A stretch of 64,000 nt of DNA from an uncultured Microbacterium sp. (GCF_947489255.1 NZ_CANLCY010000001.1:62001-126000); one strand, 5' to 3'. Numbered from the stretch's first letter, positions 28,856 to 37,770 are shown. Made by a program: numbers and translations. The notes: generated by a model not told the origin, from the letters alone.

Positions 28856-29284
28856 TCACTCTAGCGTCGGCGGCAACACGTAGACCACGTCGGCCCCGTC
28901 GTGCTCGTGCTCGACGAAACCGATGCGCGCGAGCATGTCGTGGGCGGGCTCGTCGTCGGCCGATACGCAGGCGTAGAGCGGACGCTCGGCCTCGCGCACC
29001 GTCAGTTGACGCAGCGCCTCCGTCGGTGCGGTGTCATCCGCCTCCGGCGAGACGGCCAGCAGGATCTCCCGGTCGCCGTCGACGTCCATCGCGGCAGCGA
29101 CGCCGGTGACCCGGTCGTCCTGGGAGATCGTGAAGACCTCGACATCGGAACGTTCCACCCAGGCATCGAACGACGCCCGGCCGTCGAAGACGCCGCGGGG
29201 CCAGGACGATGTGCTGTCCCGCACGGCGTCGAACGCGGCGTCCCGGTTGTCGTCGGTGAGGGGGCGCAGCTCGATGTGGGGCAT
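28856..29284 (-). CDS. GNAT-like N-acetyltransferase
   Basis: A 142-residue protein with the size and strand pattern of GNAT acyltransferases (VTGVAAAMDVDGDREILLAVSP as central strands; LYACVSADDEPAHDMLARIGFVEHEHDG as C-terminal acceptor-loop region). The usual acetyl-CoA loop Q/RxxGxG/A is poorly preserved, so the activity is uncertain. It is the first gene of the unit with the sensor kinase (4-base gap), and may modify or respond to the same signal; that is inference. Confidence 0.65.
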   Translation of the reverse strand: MPHIELRPLTDDNRDAAFDAVRDSTSSWPRGVFDGRASFDAWVERSDVEVFTISQDDRVTGVAAAMDVDGDREILLAVSPEADDTAPTEALRQLTVREAERPLYACVSADDEPAHDMLARIGFVEHEHDGADVVYVLPPTLE

Positions 29285-29332
29285 GGCGTCACGCTAGCGC
29301 CGTGCTGCGGCGGCGCGTCAGACCTTGTGCGG

Positions 29333-29971
29333 TCAGGCGAAACCGTGCAGCGTCAGGAACGTCCAGCTGGCGCCGTTGGCATCGCGTCGTGCGATCTGTT
29401 CGCGCAGATGCCGGAAGAGCGGTTCGCGGGTGTCGTCGTCGATGCTCGCCCATCCGTCGAGATTGCGGCGGAGGACGAGATCGGTCTGTTCGTAGGCCTT
29501 CCGGAAGACGACATTGCGCGAATCGGCCACCAGTTGCGAATACAAGGTCATCGCGGCCTCGACGTAGGCGCTCGAGGACGGGGCCTCGCGGAGGGCGTCG
29601 ACGATGCTCAGCAATCGGACGATCTCCTCGTCGTCGGCGCGAGCGAGGGCGACGTGCATCACGCCCGCGATCGTGTGCGCGGCGTACTCGCGCATGTCCG
29701 TCCGGGCGCGGTCGGTGAGCGCGGCCACGCGCGTGTACCTGTTGGCGGCGACCTCGACGAGACCGATTCTCTCGAGACGCTGCAACGCCTCGCGGACGGG
29801 GGTGCGGGAGATACCCATGAGCGCGGCCAATTCCACGTCGCGCAGACGGTCGCCCGGCTGCAGGCGACCGTCGACGATGGCCTCGCCGAGAGAGCGATAC
29901 GCCTCGTCGACGAGGACCGAAGCGCGCCGCCGACCATCCATGAGGCGGATTTTACGGCCCATCGTTAGCAC
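29333..29971 (-). CDS. GntR-family (FCD) transcriptional regulator
   Basis: A regulator of up to 212 residues. The winged helix shows AYRSLGEAIVDGRLQPGDRLRDVELAALMGISRTPVREAL, a clear GntR DNA-binding domain, followed by a helical FCD-like ligand domain. Two starts are possible (ATG 29971 and ATG 29941); neither has a clear ribosome site, and the shorter one fits the family better. It has no obvious adjacent catabolic operon, so its target may lie elsewhere or be its own promoter. Confidence 0.85.
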   Translation of the reverse strand: MLTMGRKIRLMDGRRRASVLVDEAYRSLGEAIVDGRLQPGDRLRDVELAALMGISRTPVREALQRLERIGLVEVAANRYTRVAALTDRARTDMREYAAHTIAGVMHVALARADDEEIVRLLSIVDALREAPSSSAYVEAAMTLYSQLVADSRNVVFRKAYEQTDLVLRRNLDGWASIDDDTREPLFRHLREQIARRDANGASWTFLTLHGFA

Positions 29972-30266
29972 AGAACATCGTCATAACTGACTGATTCTTC
30001 GTTTTCGTGTCGCGCGCACGCTTCCGCGCCGGTAAAGTGATCGCCGTCACGCATCGCGTGGCATATCCGGGGGGATCCGTCGACGCCCGGGCTTCGAGCT
30101 CTGCTCAGCCCGGGCGTCGTATGGGCTCAGGGCATTTCCACCGGCCATTCCGCCGCATTCTGCCGACCGCAACGTTTATGTCACGGAGCCGTGCACTGGA
30201 CGATTCCGGCCATTACCGTGGGGGCACAGACCGGCGCGCTCGGCGTCGGCTCAAGCGGAAAACGGC
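29972..30266 (+). other. cold-shock gene leader region with hairpin
   Basis: The 295 bases between the divergent GntR gene and the cold-shock gene hold no convincing gene. The most obvious structure is an 11-bp stem GACGCCCGGGC (30082-30092) with a 15-base loop and its exact complement (30108-30118). Cold-shock mRNAs often have long structured leaders, which could explain it; it could also be a terminator of a short unrecognised transcript. I recognise no known riboswitch. Confidence 0.4.
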
Positions 30267-30479
30267 ATGACGATGAGCACGCAGGGCACGGTCAAGTGGT
30301 TCAACTCGGAGAAGGGCTTCGGCTTCATCGCCCCCGATGACGGTGGGCAGGACGTCTTCGCCCACTACAGCGCCATCCAGTCGGGCGGTTACCGCTCGCT
30401 CGAGGAGAACCAGCGCGTGGAGTTCGAGATCGCCCAGGGCCCCAAGGGCCTGCAGGCCGAGAACATCCGCGCGCTCTGA
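30267..30479 (+). CDS. cold-shock domain protein
   Basis: A 70-residue CspA-type protein that binds single-stranded RNA/DNA and acts as an RNA chaperone. RNP1 (KGFGFI) and RNP2 (VFAHYSAI) are intact, and the start [14 protein letters not shown] is the family signature. ATG 30267 and ATG 30273 are both possible starts; the second gives the usual MSTQGTVKW. It converges with the DUF2156 gene 58 bases downstream. Confidence 0.95.
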   Translation: MTMSTQGTVKWFNSEKGFGFIAPDDGGQDVFAHYSAIQSGGYRSLEENQRVEFEIAQGPKGLQAENIRAL

Positions 30480-30537
30480 CGCGTCCGGCTGCGGCCGGTG
30501 CCGCCCCGCCCGCGCGCCCTCGCGTCGGTCGGGGCGA

Positions 30538-32628
30538 TCAGCGTTCCTGGCGCACGAGGTCCACGCCGGCGGCCGCGAACTGCCGGAGCGTGGCGTGGGG
30601 CAGGAACGCGCGCGTCAGCGCCGCACCGATCCGCGTGAGGTCGGCTTCGTCGCGGTAGAGCAGGTACATCGTCTCGTACCGCGGGTGGAACTTCTGCTTG
30701 AAGCGGTGCAGTGACGCGAAGCCGTAGACCGGCTCGAGCATGTCGGCCATGCGCGTCTGCAGGTCGGCGATGGCGCCGGCATCCGGGGGATACTCGTGCG
30801 CCAGCGGAGCGCCCGACAGCGACATGACCTGAGCGCCCTCGGCCGAGAACTGCTGTGCCGACGATCCGATCAGGTATTCCATGACGGGACCGAAACCGCC
30901 GTCACGCCGTCGCATGAGATCGAGGGTCCCCCCCCGCACCTCCCCCTCGCCGTAGACCGGCAGCCACGACAGGAATCCGTCGACGTCGCCGTCGGGGGAG
31001 ACCGCCAGGGCCAGCCGCACCTCGGGGTCGGAGGCCTCGTGCAGTGTGCCGAGGGTGAAGCCCATCTCGGGGAGACCCTTGTCGCCGACCCAGCTCTCGG
31101 AGATCGCCCGCAGCTGCTGGCGCACTCCCCACGGCTCGTCGGCGAGGCGCGTGAGCCGGAACGTCATTCCCTCTCTCTGCGCGCGGTTCAGCGACGTGCG
31201 CACGGCGCCCCAGGCCTTGCCGGTGAACTGCAGACCCGGCAGATCGACCACGGTGTCGTCGGCGACGACGATCCGACGCCAATCCGCGGGCACGGCGGCG
31301 CTCGTCGCCTCGCCGGCGCTGAAGAAGCAGGGCGCGAGGCCCGCAGCCTCGGACCGCTCGACGAAGCGGCGCACGGTGGCGGCGCGATCGGCATCCGGCC
31401 CGAGCGGATCGCCGAGCGCGAGGGCGACCCCGGACCGGCGTTGGTAGGCGACGATCCCGCGACCGAAGCGCGCGTACGACATGCCGTCCCAGGTCGTCAT
31501 CCATGACAGCGTCCCCCCACCGGTGGCGCGCAGCTCGGCCTTCACGTCGTCGACAGCCGGTGCGGGCGGGTCTCCGAGGGCGGCGCGCGGGCGGGCGTGG
31601 AACGCACCGCGCACGAGCACGAAGTAGGCGGATGCCACGATCCACAGCACCGACGAGGCCAGGATGCTCGTGACGTCGGTGTCGATCTCGGCCTCGACAC
31701 CGGACAGGCCGACGGCGATCAGGATGCCGATGACCGCCACGACGAGCAGGACGTTGAGGAGGCAGTACAGCAGGACGAGGACCCACGCCCACCGGCGACC
31801 CCGGCGCAGGGACGTGGCGACGACCAGCACGACCGCGGTGTTGATCGCCACGTCGACCCAGGAGCCGGAGGTCGCGGCCGAGGTGCCGAACGGGCCGGTC
31901 ATCGGCGCGACGTACCCGAGGATCTCGATGGCACCCAGGCCGCACACGACGACGAAGGCGATGAGGCGCTGCTCGCGCACGCTCACGCGCTGCGGTCGGA
32001 GCGAGCGGTCGACCGCGAGCACCAGGCCCACCGCGAGCACGTGCTCGAGATCGGGGAGCGAGCCGTAGTAGACGAACGTCACGGCCAGGATCGCGATGAA
32101 CACGGTCCACGCGCGGAGTCGCCACGGGGAGGGCAGGAGCGCGAGCGCTCCGGCGATGCACGCGAAGACACCGCCCGAGGGGCCGACGTCGAGGACGACG
32201 GCCTGCTCCTGCGCCCACGACCACGGCAACAGCGACGCGAGGGCGAGGAACCCCGCGGCCGCCAGGACGGAGAAGAGCTGGCCTCCGGCGAAGTAGATCG
32301 CGGCGACGCGGCTCCCCCGGCGGTGCTCGAAGAAGGCCATCACCGCCAGGGCGGGGATGCCGGCGAGATACACCCAGGGCGCCGAGACGAAGAAGGTGCC
32401 GGTGACGGGGGTCCACCACCGCCTCTCGGCGAGGGCGGGCAGCCCGTAGGCGACGTCGGCCCACATCGGGGAGGCCGAGAACGGCGACCACAGGCCGCCT
32501 CCGACGACTCCGACGACGAGGAGGACGGCGACCAGCCCGAGGGTGACCGGGATGCGCCGTGCGGCATTCGTGAGGTGTGCGATGCGGGAGGAGTCCGCCG
32601 TGCCACTCACCATCATGCCGCTCACCAT
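30538..32628 (-). CDS. rhomboid-like membrane domain fused to DUF2156 (MprF-type) transferase domain
   Basis: A protein of about 696 residues. The N-terminal half (about 25-350) has about 8-9 transmembrane helices. Its first six resemble a rhomboid fold: GPSGGVFACIAGAL with Ser151 where rhomboids have the nucleophile, and His196 in LEHVLAVGLVLA in the last core helix. The C-terminal half (about 365-690) is a DUF2156/LPG-synthase C domain, with YQRRSGVALALGDPLG, GAVRTSLNRAQREG and a final HRFKQKFHPRYETMYLLY. MprF-type domains transfer amino acids from tRNA to phosphatidylglycerol. Several starts are possible (ATG 32628, 32616, 32613). The family name MprF fits the C-terminal half only. Confidence 0.8.
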   Translation of the reverse strand: MVSGMMVSGTADSSRIAHLTNAARRIPVTLGLVAVLLVVGVVGGGLWSPFSASPMWADVAYGLPALAERRWWTPVTGTFFVSAPWVYLAGIPALAVMAFFEHRRGSRVAAIYFAGGQLFSVLAAAGFLALASLLPWSWAQEQAVVLDVGPSGGVFACIAGALALLPSPWRLRAWTVFIAILAVTFVYYGSLPDLEHVLAVGLVLAVDRSLRPQRVSVREQRLIAFVVVCGLGAIEILGYVAPMTGPFGTSAATSGSWVDVAINTAVVLVVATSLRRGRRWAWVLVLLYCLLNVLLVVAVIGILIAVGLSGVEAEIDTDVTSILASSVLWIVASAYFVLVRGAFHARPRAALGDPPAPAVDDVKAELRATGGGTLSWMTTWDGMSYARFGRGIVAYQRRSGVALALGDPLGPDADRAATVRRFVERSEAAGLAPCFFSAGEATSAAVPADWRRIVVADDTVVDLPGLQFTGKAWGAVRTSLNRAQREGMTFRLTRLADEPWGVRQQLRAISESWVGDKGLPEMGFTLGTLHEASDPEVRLALAVSPDGDVDGFLSWLPVYGEGEVRGGTLDLMRRRDGGFGPVMEYLIGSSAQQFSAEGAQVMSLSGAPLAHEYPPDAGAIADLQTRMADMLEPVYGFASLHRFKQKFHPRYETMYLLYRDEADLTRIGAALTRAFLPHATLRQFAAAGVDLVRQER

Positions 32629-32652
32629 ATTGCACGGTGCGGCGACGCCGCC

Positions 32653-33849
32653 TCAGCCGCGGGCGGCGGGAACCGCGTGCCATGCCGCCCGGGCGTTGGC
32701 CAGGGCTTCGGCGGCGTCGGTGGCCGCGCGGGCGGCGGCGAGCTCGTGGCGCGCCCGAGCGAGTCGCCGGCGGTCGGCGATGGGCGGGGCGTCGTCGCGC
32801 GCCTCCGCCGCAGCGACGGCGGCTCGCGCGCACGCGAGCGTGCCGGGAAGAGCGGCGCGAGCGGCTTCGAGTCGCTGGCGCGCGTTGACAGCGGTGCCCA
32901 GGGCGTGATCGCGCGTCTCTCGGACGCGCGCCACGGTCGCGATCGCCTCGCGCGGGCGACGAACGGCGGCGGCGGCCGCGGTGTCGAGCTCTTCGAGAGC
33001 CGCGCGCAGCGTCTCTTCGGCGGACGGCGCGCAGTCCGCGGGGCGGGCCACGGCGATCGCCAGCGCCGCATCGAGCTCCTCGCGGGCGGCCGCGAGTTCT
33101 TCCTCGGCGTTGTCGGCCGCCTGGAGAGCGATGCGGTGGGCGTCCTCGACGGCACGTCCGTGCCGCTCGGCGCGTCGCAGCGCTGCGGTCGCGCGTCGGA
33201 GGACGGCGGGAGAAGGATCGGTCTCGGCGTCGCGCAGCGCCTCGTCGGCGTCGGAGAGCGCCGCGGCAGCGGCATCGGCCGCTCGCTGCGCGTCGATCCA
33301 GTCGGATGCATCGAAGCGCTGCCGGAGAGCCGCGAGGAGGGGTTCCGGGTCGCCCGTCGCGGAGAGGATCGCGTCGCGGCGCGCTCGTGCGGCGTCACGC
33401 AGGGCGGAGGGGGAGCGACCGGCGGCAGCCCATTCGTCGAGGCGTTCTCCGAGAGCGTCGACCCGCGCCCGGCTCGCGTCGAGCTCCTCGCCGACACGTC
33501 GAGCCTGATCGCGCCGACGCGCCGGGACGGCGGAGCGGTCGTCCAGCGCGTCCAGGTCGATGAATCCGCGGTCGCGGGCGCGGTGCACGGCGGAGCGTCC
33601 GCGCCGCAGCTCCGTCGGGGCGTCCGGCGCGTCGAGCGCGTCGACGGACTCGAAGGCCACGTCGAGCTCCTCCACGGCGTCGTCGAGCCGGCGCAGCGCC
33701 TCCGCCGCACCGGCCACGGCCTCGTCGGCCGCGCTGCGGGCGCGCGGAGAGCGCCCCGCCGCCCGCACGACGAGCATGATCACGAGGGCGACGACGACCG
33801 CCGCGACGAGGGCGATGACGAACGGCACCGCCGCGCCGAGGTCAGGCAC
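32653..33849 (-). CDS. alanine-rich helical membrane-anchored protein of unknown function
   Basis: A 398-residue protein with one N-terminal transmembrane helix (about 8-30, AVPFVIALVAAVVVALVIMLVV) and about 360 residues of charged, alanine/arginine-rich helix, probably a long coiled coil. I recognise no domain with confidence; similar helical parts occur in actinobacterial TPM-domain proteins, but no TPM domain is seen. GTG 33849 overlaps the HAD phosphatase stop by 8 bases and the next gene starts 25 bases after it ends, so it belongs to a unit with the phosphatase and possibly the rhomboid/DUF2156 protein. Confidence 0.7.
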   Translation of the reverse strand: MPDLGAAVPFVIALVAAVVVALVIMLVVRAAGRSPRARSAADEAVAGAAEALRRLDDAVEELDVAFESVDALDAPDAPTELRRGRSAVHRARDRGFIDLDALDDRSAVPARRRDQARRVGEELDASRARVDALGERLDEWAAAGRSPSALRDAARARRDAILSATGDPEPLLAALRQRFDASDWIDAQRAADAAAAALSDADEALRDAETDPSPAVLRRATAALRRAERHGRAVEDAHRIALQAADNAEEELAAAREELDAALAIAVARPADCAPSAEETLRAALEELDTAAAAAVRRPREAIATVARVRETRDHALGTAVNARQRLEAARAALPGTLACARAAVAAAEARDDAPPIADRRRLARARHELAAARAATDAAEALANARAAWHAVPAARG

Positions 33850-34528
33850 CGGAGGGATCCTCCAGGAGCAGCAGAGCGCGCAGCTGCGCGACGTCGTCGA
33901 CGACTGCCTGGGCGCCGTCTGCCTCGTGGGGCCAGCTGAAGCCCCACCGCACGAAGATCACCGGCACGCCGGCATCCGCCCCGCCTTCGACGTCGTGATG
34001 CCGGTCGCCGATCAGGACGGGGCGCGAGACGTCGACTCCGGTGGCGGCGAGACGACGAAGCGCCTCGCGGACGATGTCGGCCTTCGAGCTGAGGGTGCGT
34101 TCGTCGAGGGTCGCCCCCACGATGGCCTCGAGGTCGGGGGCCAGTCCGAAGTGGTCCATGAGGGCCACGACCTGGACCTCGGGCTTCGAGCTCGCGGTGG
34201 ACTGCGGCACTCCGGCCGCGTGCACGTCGTGCAGGAGGTCGGCCACGCCGGGATAGAGCTGCGCGCTGACCGTGTAGCCCTCGCTCTTGTTGAGCTGGCG
34301 GTAGAACACGACCGCTTCGGTCGCCTGCTCGGGCGTCATCCCGACGTTGGCCTGGAACGACTCGAACATCGGCGGGCCGATCCAGTGCGACAGCTCACCG
34401 CGCGTGGGCGCCCGGTGGCCGAAGTGCTCGAGCGTGATGGTCAGGCGGCGGAGGATCCCCTCCGATGCGTCGACGAGAGTGCCGTCGACGTCCCACAGGA
34501 CGCAGGAGAAGGGAGAGCGTACGCGCAT
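33842..34528 (-). CDS. HAD-superfamily phosphatase (phosphoglycolate phosphatase-like)
   Basis: A 228-residue HAD hydrolase. Motif I is CVLWDVDGTLVD (nucleophile Asp), motif II is the Ser/Thr in PQSTASSKPEVQ, the Lys is in LSSKADIVREAL and motif IV is VLIGDRHHDVEGG. A C1-type cap (about 20-85) places it near phosphoglycolate phosphatase and 5'-nucleotidase-like enzymes of the PGP group. The natural substrate is not known. It overlaps the coiled-coil gene by 8 bases. Confidence 0.88.
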   Translation of the reverse strand: MRVRSPFSCVLWDVDGTLVDASEGILRRLTITLEHFGHRAPTRGELSHWIGPPMFESFQANVGMTPEQATEAVVFYRQLNKSEGYTVSAQLYPGVADLLHDVHAAGVPQSTASSKPEVQVVALMDHFGLAPDLEAIVGATLDERTLSSKADIVREALRRLAATGVDVSRPVLIGDRHHDVEGGADAGVPVIFVRWGFSWPHEADGAQAVVDDVAQLRALLLLEDPSGA

Positions 34529-34597
34529 ACGACCACGCTACCGGCGGAGTCGTGCGGCCCGGGTCCCACGGGTGGGCGGGCCTCGAGGCGTGTCCGC

Positions 34598-35296
34598 TCA
34601 GAACAGTCGCGGAGCCCCGGACTGCACGCCCTTCATCTCGTCGTAGTCGAGGGTGAGGCAGCGGATGCCGCGGTCGGTGGCGAGGACACGCGCCTGCGGC
34701 TTGATCTCCTGCGCCGCGAACACGCCGGTCACGGGCGCCAGGAGCGGGTCGCGGTTCAGCAGCTCGAGGTAGCGCGTGAGCTGCTCGACACCGTCGATGT
34801 CGCCGCGGCGCTTGACCTCGATGGCGACCGTGCCGGGCCCGTCGTCGTTGCGCAGCAGCAGGTCGACCGGGCCGATCGCGGTGGGGTACTCGCGCCGCAC
34901 GAGGGTGAGGTTCTCGCCGACCACCGAGACCTGCTCGGCCAGGAGGCGCTGCAAGTCGGCCTCGACGCCGTCTTTGATGAGCCCGGGATCGACGCCGAGG
35001 TCGTGCGCGGTGTCGTGCACGATCTCGTGGATGCGCACGAGGAGCGCGTCGCCGGTCTTCGCGTGCGTCACCCGCCACCGTTCGATCACGCCGTCTTCGA
35101 GGTCGACCTCGTCGGGGTCCTCGCGCGTCAGGCTGCACGGAGGGCTCATCCAGTTCAGCGGCTTGTAGGAGCCGCCGTCGGAGTGCACCAGCAGACTGCC
35201 GTCGTTCTTGTGCACGAGCAGGCGGGTGGCGAGGGGCAGATGCGCGTTGAGTCGGCCGGTGTAATCGACGGAGCAACGGGCGATGACGAGACGCAC
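34598..35296 (-). CDS. nucS: mismatch-specific endonuclease NucS/EndoMS
   Basis: A 232-residue NucS protein, the actinobacterial enzyme of non-canonical mismatch repair, which cuts both strands at G-T and related mismatches. The start [16 protein letters not shown] and SYKPLNWM are family marks. The RecB-like nuclease core shows [34 protein letters not shown] with the Asp, Glu and Lys of the active site. The C-terminal GAPRLF is the sliding-clamp binding tail, needed for activity. All key residues are present. It stands alone, as is usual. Confidence 0.95.
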   Translation of the reverse strand: MRLVIARCSVDYTGRLNAHLPLATRLLVHKNDGSLLVHSDGGSYKPLNWMSPPCSLTREDPDEVDLEDGVIERWRVTHAKTGDALLVRIHEIVHDTAHDLGVDPGLIKDGVEADLQRLLAEQVSVVGENLTLVRREYPTAIGPVDLLLRNDDGPGTVAIEVKRRGDIDGVEQLTRYLELLNRDPLLAPVTGVFAAQEIKPQARVLATDRGIRCLTLDYDEMKGVQSGAPRLF

Positions 35297-35365
35297 CCGA
35301 CGAGCCTAATCGCGCTCGCCGACGACACCGACCCCGGAGTCCGCCGCCCGCGCACCCGGCCGGCC

Positions 35366-36604
35366 TCAGCGGCGCGCGGCCTCGTCGACCTTCGCCTCGG
35401 CGGTCACGAGCGGCTTCGCCGCGCCGGAGAAGAGCCCGGATGCCACGATCAGCCCGACCACGATCAACAGGGTGTTCAGCAGACCGATGTGATCGCCGAT
35501 CCAGCCCAGGATGGGCGGGCCGCACAGGAACGCGACGTAGCCGATGGTCGCGGCCGCCGCCACGCGGGAGGCGGCTTTGGCGGGGTCGTCGGCGGCCGCC
35601 GACATGCCGATCGGGAATCCGAGCGAGGCCCCGAGACCCCACAGCGCCGCCCCGATGAACACCAGCGGTCCGTACGGCGCCAGGATGAACAGCAGCAGAC
35701 CCGCCGCCGCCGTGCCGGCGAGCACGCGCAGCACGAGCACGCGGCCGAGGCGGTCGACGATCGGGCCTCCGGCGATGCGGCCGACGGTCATCGCCACCGA
35801 GAACACCGCGAGCACCGCGGGGCCCGCCTCCTCCGGTGCGCCGTGGCCGTAGACCACCGCGGAGGGCAGCCAGTCGTTCGCGCTGCCCTCGGCGAAGGCC
35901 ATGCCGAGCATGATGACGCCGAGTGTGTAGGTGCGCGGTTCGCGCCAGGCCTGCAGCGAGGTGGCGAGGCGCTCGCGCCAGTGCGCGCGCTCTTCGTCGG
36001 CGGGGGCGTCCATCGCGACCTCGGCGCGGGGCACGTTCGCCACCGAGACGAAGGCGACGACGAGGATGACGACGGCCATCACGACGCTGTGCGCGAGCAC
36101 GGGGATGCCCGCGCTGACGGCGACGAAGCCCAGGCCGGCGCCGATGACCGTGCCGAAGCTGAAGAACGCGTGCAGCAACGGCATGATCGTGCGGCCGGTC
36201 GCCTTCTCGAGGGCGGCTCCCTCGACGTTCATCATCACGTCGACGGCGCCGTTGCCGAAGCCGAACAGGGCGAGGCCCACGAGGGCGATCCCGAAGGTCT
36301 GCAGGGTGTCGGCTCCGAATCCGATGATCGCGAGTCCGACCCCCACGAGGACGAGGGCGACGAGCATGCCCGAACGGGCACCGAGCCGCGCGATCACGGC
36401 CGGGGCGATGGAGAGGCCGATGATGGATGCCACGCCCATGCCGAGAAGCAGCAGGCCGACGCCGGAGTTCTCGATGCCGAGCGACTCGCGGATCGCGGGC
36501 ACGCGCGACGCCCAGGTCGAGATGCTCAGTCCGCTCGCCAGGAAGATGGCGCAGATGGCGATGTGCCAGCGCACGAGCTGGGAGCGGGTCAGCGAGGTGG
36601 GCAT
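35366..36604 (-). CDS. MFS transporter
   Basis: A 412-residue transporter of the major facilitator superfamily with 12 predicted helices in two halves. FLASGLSISTWASRVPAIRESLG and the motif-A-like VDRLGRVLVLR (second half) are visible. It resembles the YbjJ/FucP-type branch of MFS. ATG 36604 is preferred over a longer reading that would cover the operator region. It is divergent from a LacI regulator and shares with it an intergenic region that carries two identical palindromes, so it is probably the regulated target; the substrate is not clear, perhaps a sugar or metabolite exporter. Confidence 0.85.
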   Translation of the reverse strand: MPTSLTRSQLVRWHIAICAIFLASGLSISTWASRVPAIRESLGIENSGVGLLLLGMGVASIIGLSIAPAVIARLGARSGMLVALVLVGVGLAIIGFGADTLQTFGIALVGLALFGFGNGAVDVMMNVEGAALEKATGRTIMPLLHAFFSFGTVIGAGLGFVAVSAGIPVLAHSVVMAVVILVVAFVSVANVPRAEVAMDAPADEERAHWRERLATSLQAWREPRTYTLGVIMLGMAFAEGSANDWLPSAVVYGHGAPEEAGPAVLAVFSVAMTVGRIAGGPIVDRLGRVLVLRVLAGTAAAGLLLFILAPYGPLVFIGAALWGLGASLGFPIGMSAAADDPAKAASRVAAAATIGYVAFLCGPPILGWIGDHIGLLNTLLIVVGLIVASGLFSGAAKPLVTAEAKVDEAARR

Positions 36605-36617
36605 GGGGACACTGTAC

Positions 36618-36649
36618 CGAATCGATTCGACATCGATCGAATCGATTCG
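36618..36649. promoter_or_regulatory. tandem LacI-type operators
   Basis: Two identical perfect palindromes CGAATCGATTCG lie at 36618-36629 and 36638-36649, 20 bases centre to centre, about two helix turns, in the 77 bases between the divergent MFS and LacI genes. The central CG is typical of LacI-family sites. Confidence 0.75.
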
Positions 36650-36681
36650 GCGCCGGGGCACAGCGCGGGTACGATCGGGCC

Positions 36682-37731
36682 GTGAGCACCCGTCGCGCCA
36701 CCATCAGCGACGTCGCCCGTGAGGCCGGCGTCTCCGCGTCGACCGCCTCGGTGGTGTTCAGCGGCAAGACCCCCACCTCCGAGGCCACCCGGGCCCGCGT
36801 GCTCGCGGCCGCCGAGGCCCTCGGCTACACGGGGCCCGACCCGCGCGCGGCGTCGCTGCGTCGCGGTCGCAGCGGGATCGTCGGCGTGGTGTTCGACACG
36901 CACCTCGGCACGGCGTTCCTCGACCCGGTCACCACGCACATGATGGACGGCCTGGCCGACGGCGTCTCGCGTCTCGGCGCGGCGTTGCTGCTGCTGCGCG
37001 ACGACGGCGAGACCGTCAGCGAACCCTCGCTGCACACCGCCCCCATCGACGCGGCCGTGCTGATCGGGTGCAGCCCGCGCATGCGCGATTCCCTCGAGAT
37101 CGTGCGGGGGCGCGGCATCCCGGTCGTGGTCGTCGAGGGCGACGCGGGCGAGGGGGTCCCCCGGGTGCTGCTCGACAACGCCGAGGCTCAGCGCGCCGCG
37201 GCGCAGCACGTCGCCGACCTCGGCCACCACGACGTCGTGCTCGTGACCCTGCCGATCGACACCTCGCGGCGACGCGGGTGGGTCGCCGCCGACGAGCCCG
37301 TCCGCGTCGACGTGACCGCCGATCGTCTGGCGGGAGCGCGTGAGGTGTTCCCCCACGCGCCGGTGCTCGCGGCCGCGACGAGCTCGATCGACGAGGGCAC
37401 GATCGCGGGCCGCACGATCTTCGCCGATCCGTCGCGCCGACCCACCGCGGTGATCGCGCAGAGCGACCTGCTCGCCGCCGGTGTCATCCGCGCGGCGGAG
37501 GAGACCGGGCTGCGCGTTCCGCACGACGTCAGCGTCACGGGCTTCGACGGCGTGGTGGTCGACGGCCTCGCCCCTCACGTGCTCACGACGCTCGTCCAGC
37601 CCGCGACCGCGAAGGGGCGTGCGGCGGGGGAGGCGGTCGCGGCGATGCTGGAGGATGCCGAACCCTCCGGTCTCGACCTGAAATGCACGTTCCGCGCCGG
37701 CACGACGACCGCCCCGCCGCCTACCACATGA
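36682..37731 (+). CDS. LacI-family transcriptional regulator
   Basis: A 349-residue repressor. The N-terminal helix-turn-helix (about 5-55) reads ATISDVAREAGVSASTASVVFSGK, and the hinge region ends with ALGYTGPDPRAASLRRG. The C-terminal periplasmic-binding-like domain (about 60-340) contains VDAAVLIG, LGHHDVVLVTLPID and VSVTGFDG. GTG 36682 fits the family start. It is divergent from the MFS gene and should bind the twin operators between them, so it probably controls both itself and the transporter. The inducer is unknown. Confidence 0.92.
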   Translation: MSTRRATISDVAREAGVSASTASVVFSGKTPTSEATRARVLAAAEALGYTGPDPRAASLRRGRSGIVGVVFDTHLGTAFLDPVTTHMMDGLADGVSRLGAALLLLRDDGETVSEPSLHTAPIDAAVLIGCSPRMRDSLEIVRGRGIPVVVVEGDAGEGVPRVLLDNAEAQRAAAQHVADLGHHDVVLVTLPIDTSRRRGWVAADEPVRVDVTADRLAGAREVFPHAPVLAAATSSIDEGTIAGRTIFADPSRRPTAVIAQSDLLAAGVIRAAEETGLRVPHDVSVTGFDGVVVDGLAPHVLTTLVQPATAKGRAAGEAVAAMLEDAEPSGLDLKCTFRAGTTTAPPPTT

Positions 37732-37770
37732 GGATTCGTGGTCCGCGAACTCTCATGCTCCGCATAGAAT
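37728..37770 (+). promoter_or_regulatory. mrp promoter region with inverted repeat
   Basis: An imperfect 11-bp inverted repeat (37728-37738 and 37746-37756, 9 of 11 bases pair, 7-base loop) begins at the lacI stop. A -10-like TAGAAT (37765-37770) follows, 57 bases before mrpA. The repeat may be a terminator for lacI or an operator for mrp. Confidence 0.4.

Noticed and set aside
30030..30130. Riboswitch (for example c-di-AMP or ydaO type)
   Set aside because: Apart from one hairpin I could not match conserved core positions of any riboswitch family, and the downstream gene is a cold-shock protein.
31597..36685. Two long plus-strand frames (780 and 1041 codons)
   Set aside because: Both are antisense to the DUF2156, coiled-coil, HAD, NucS and MFS genes, which have recognisable domains and proper starts.
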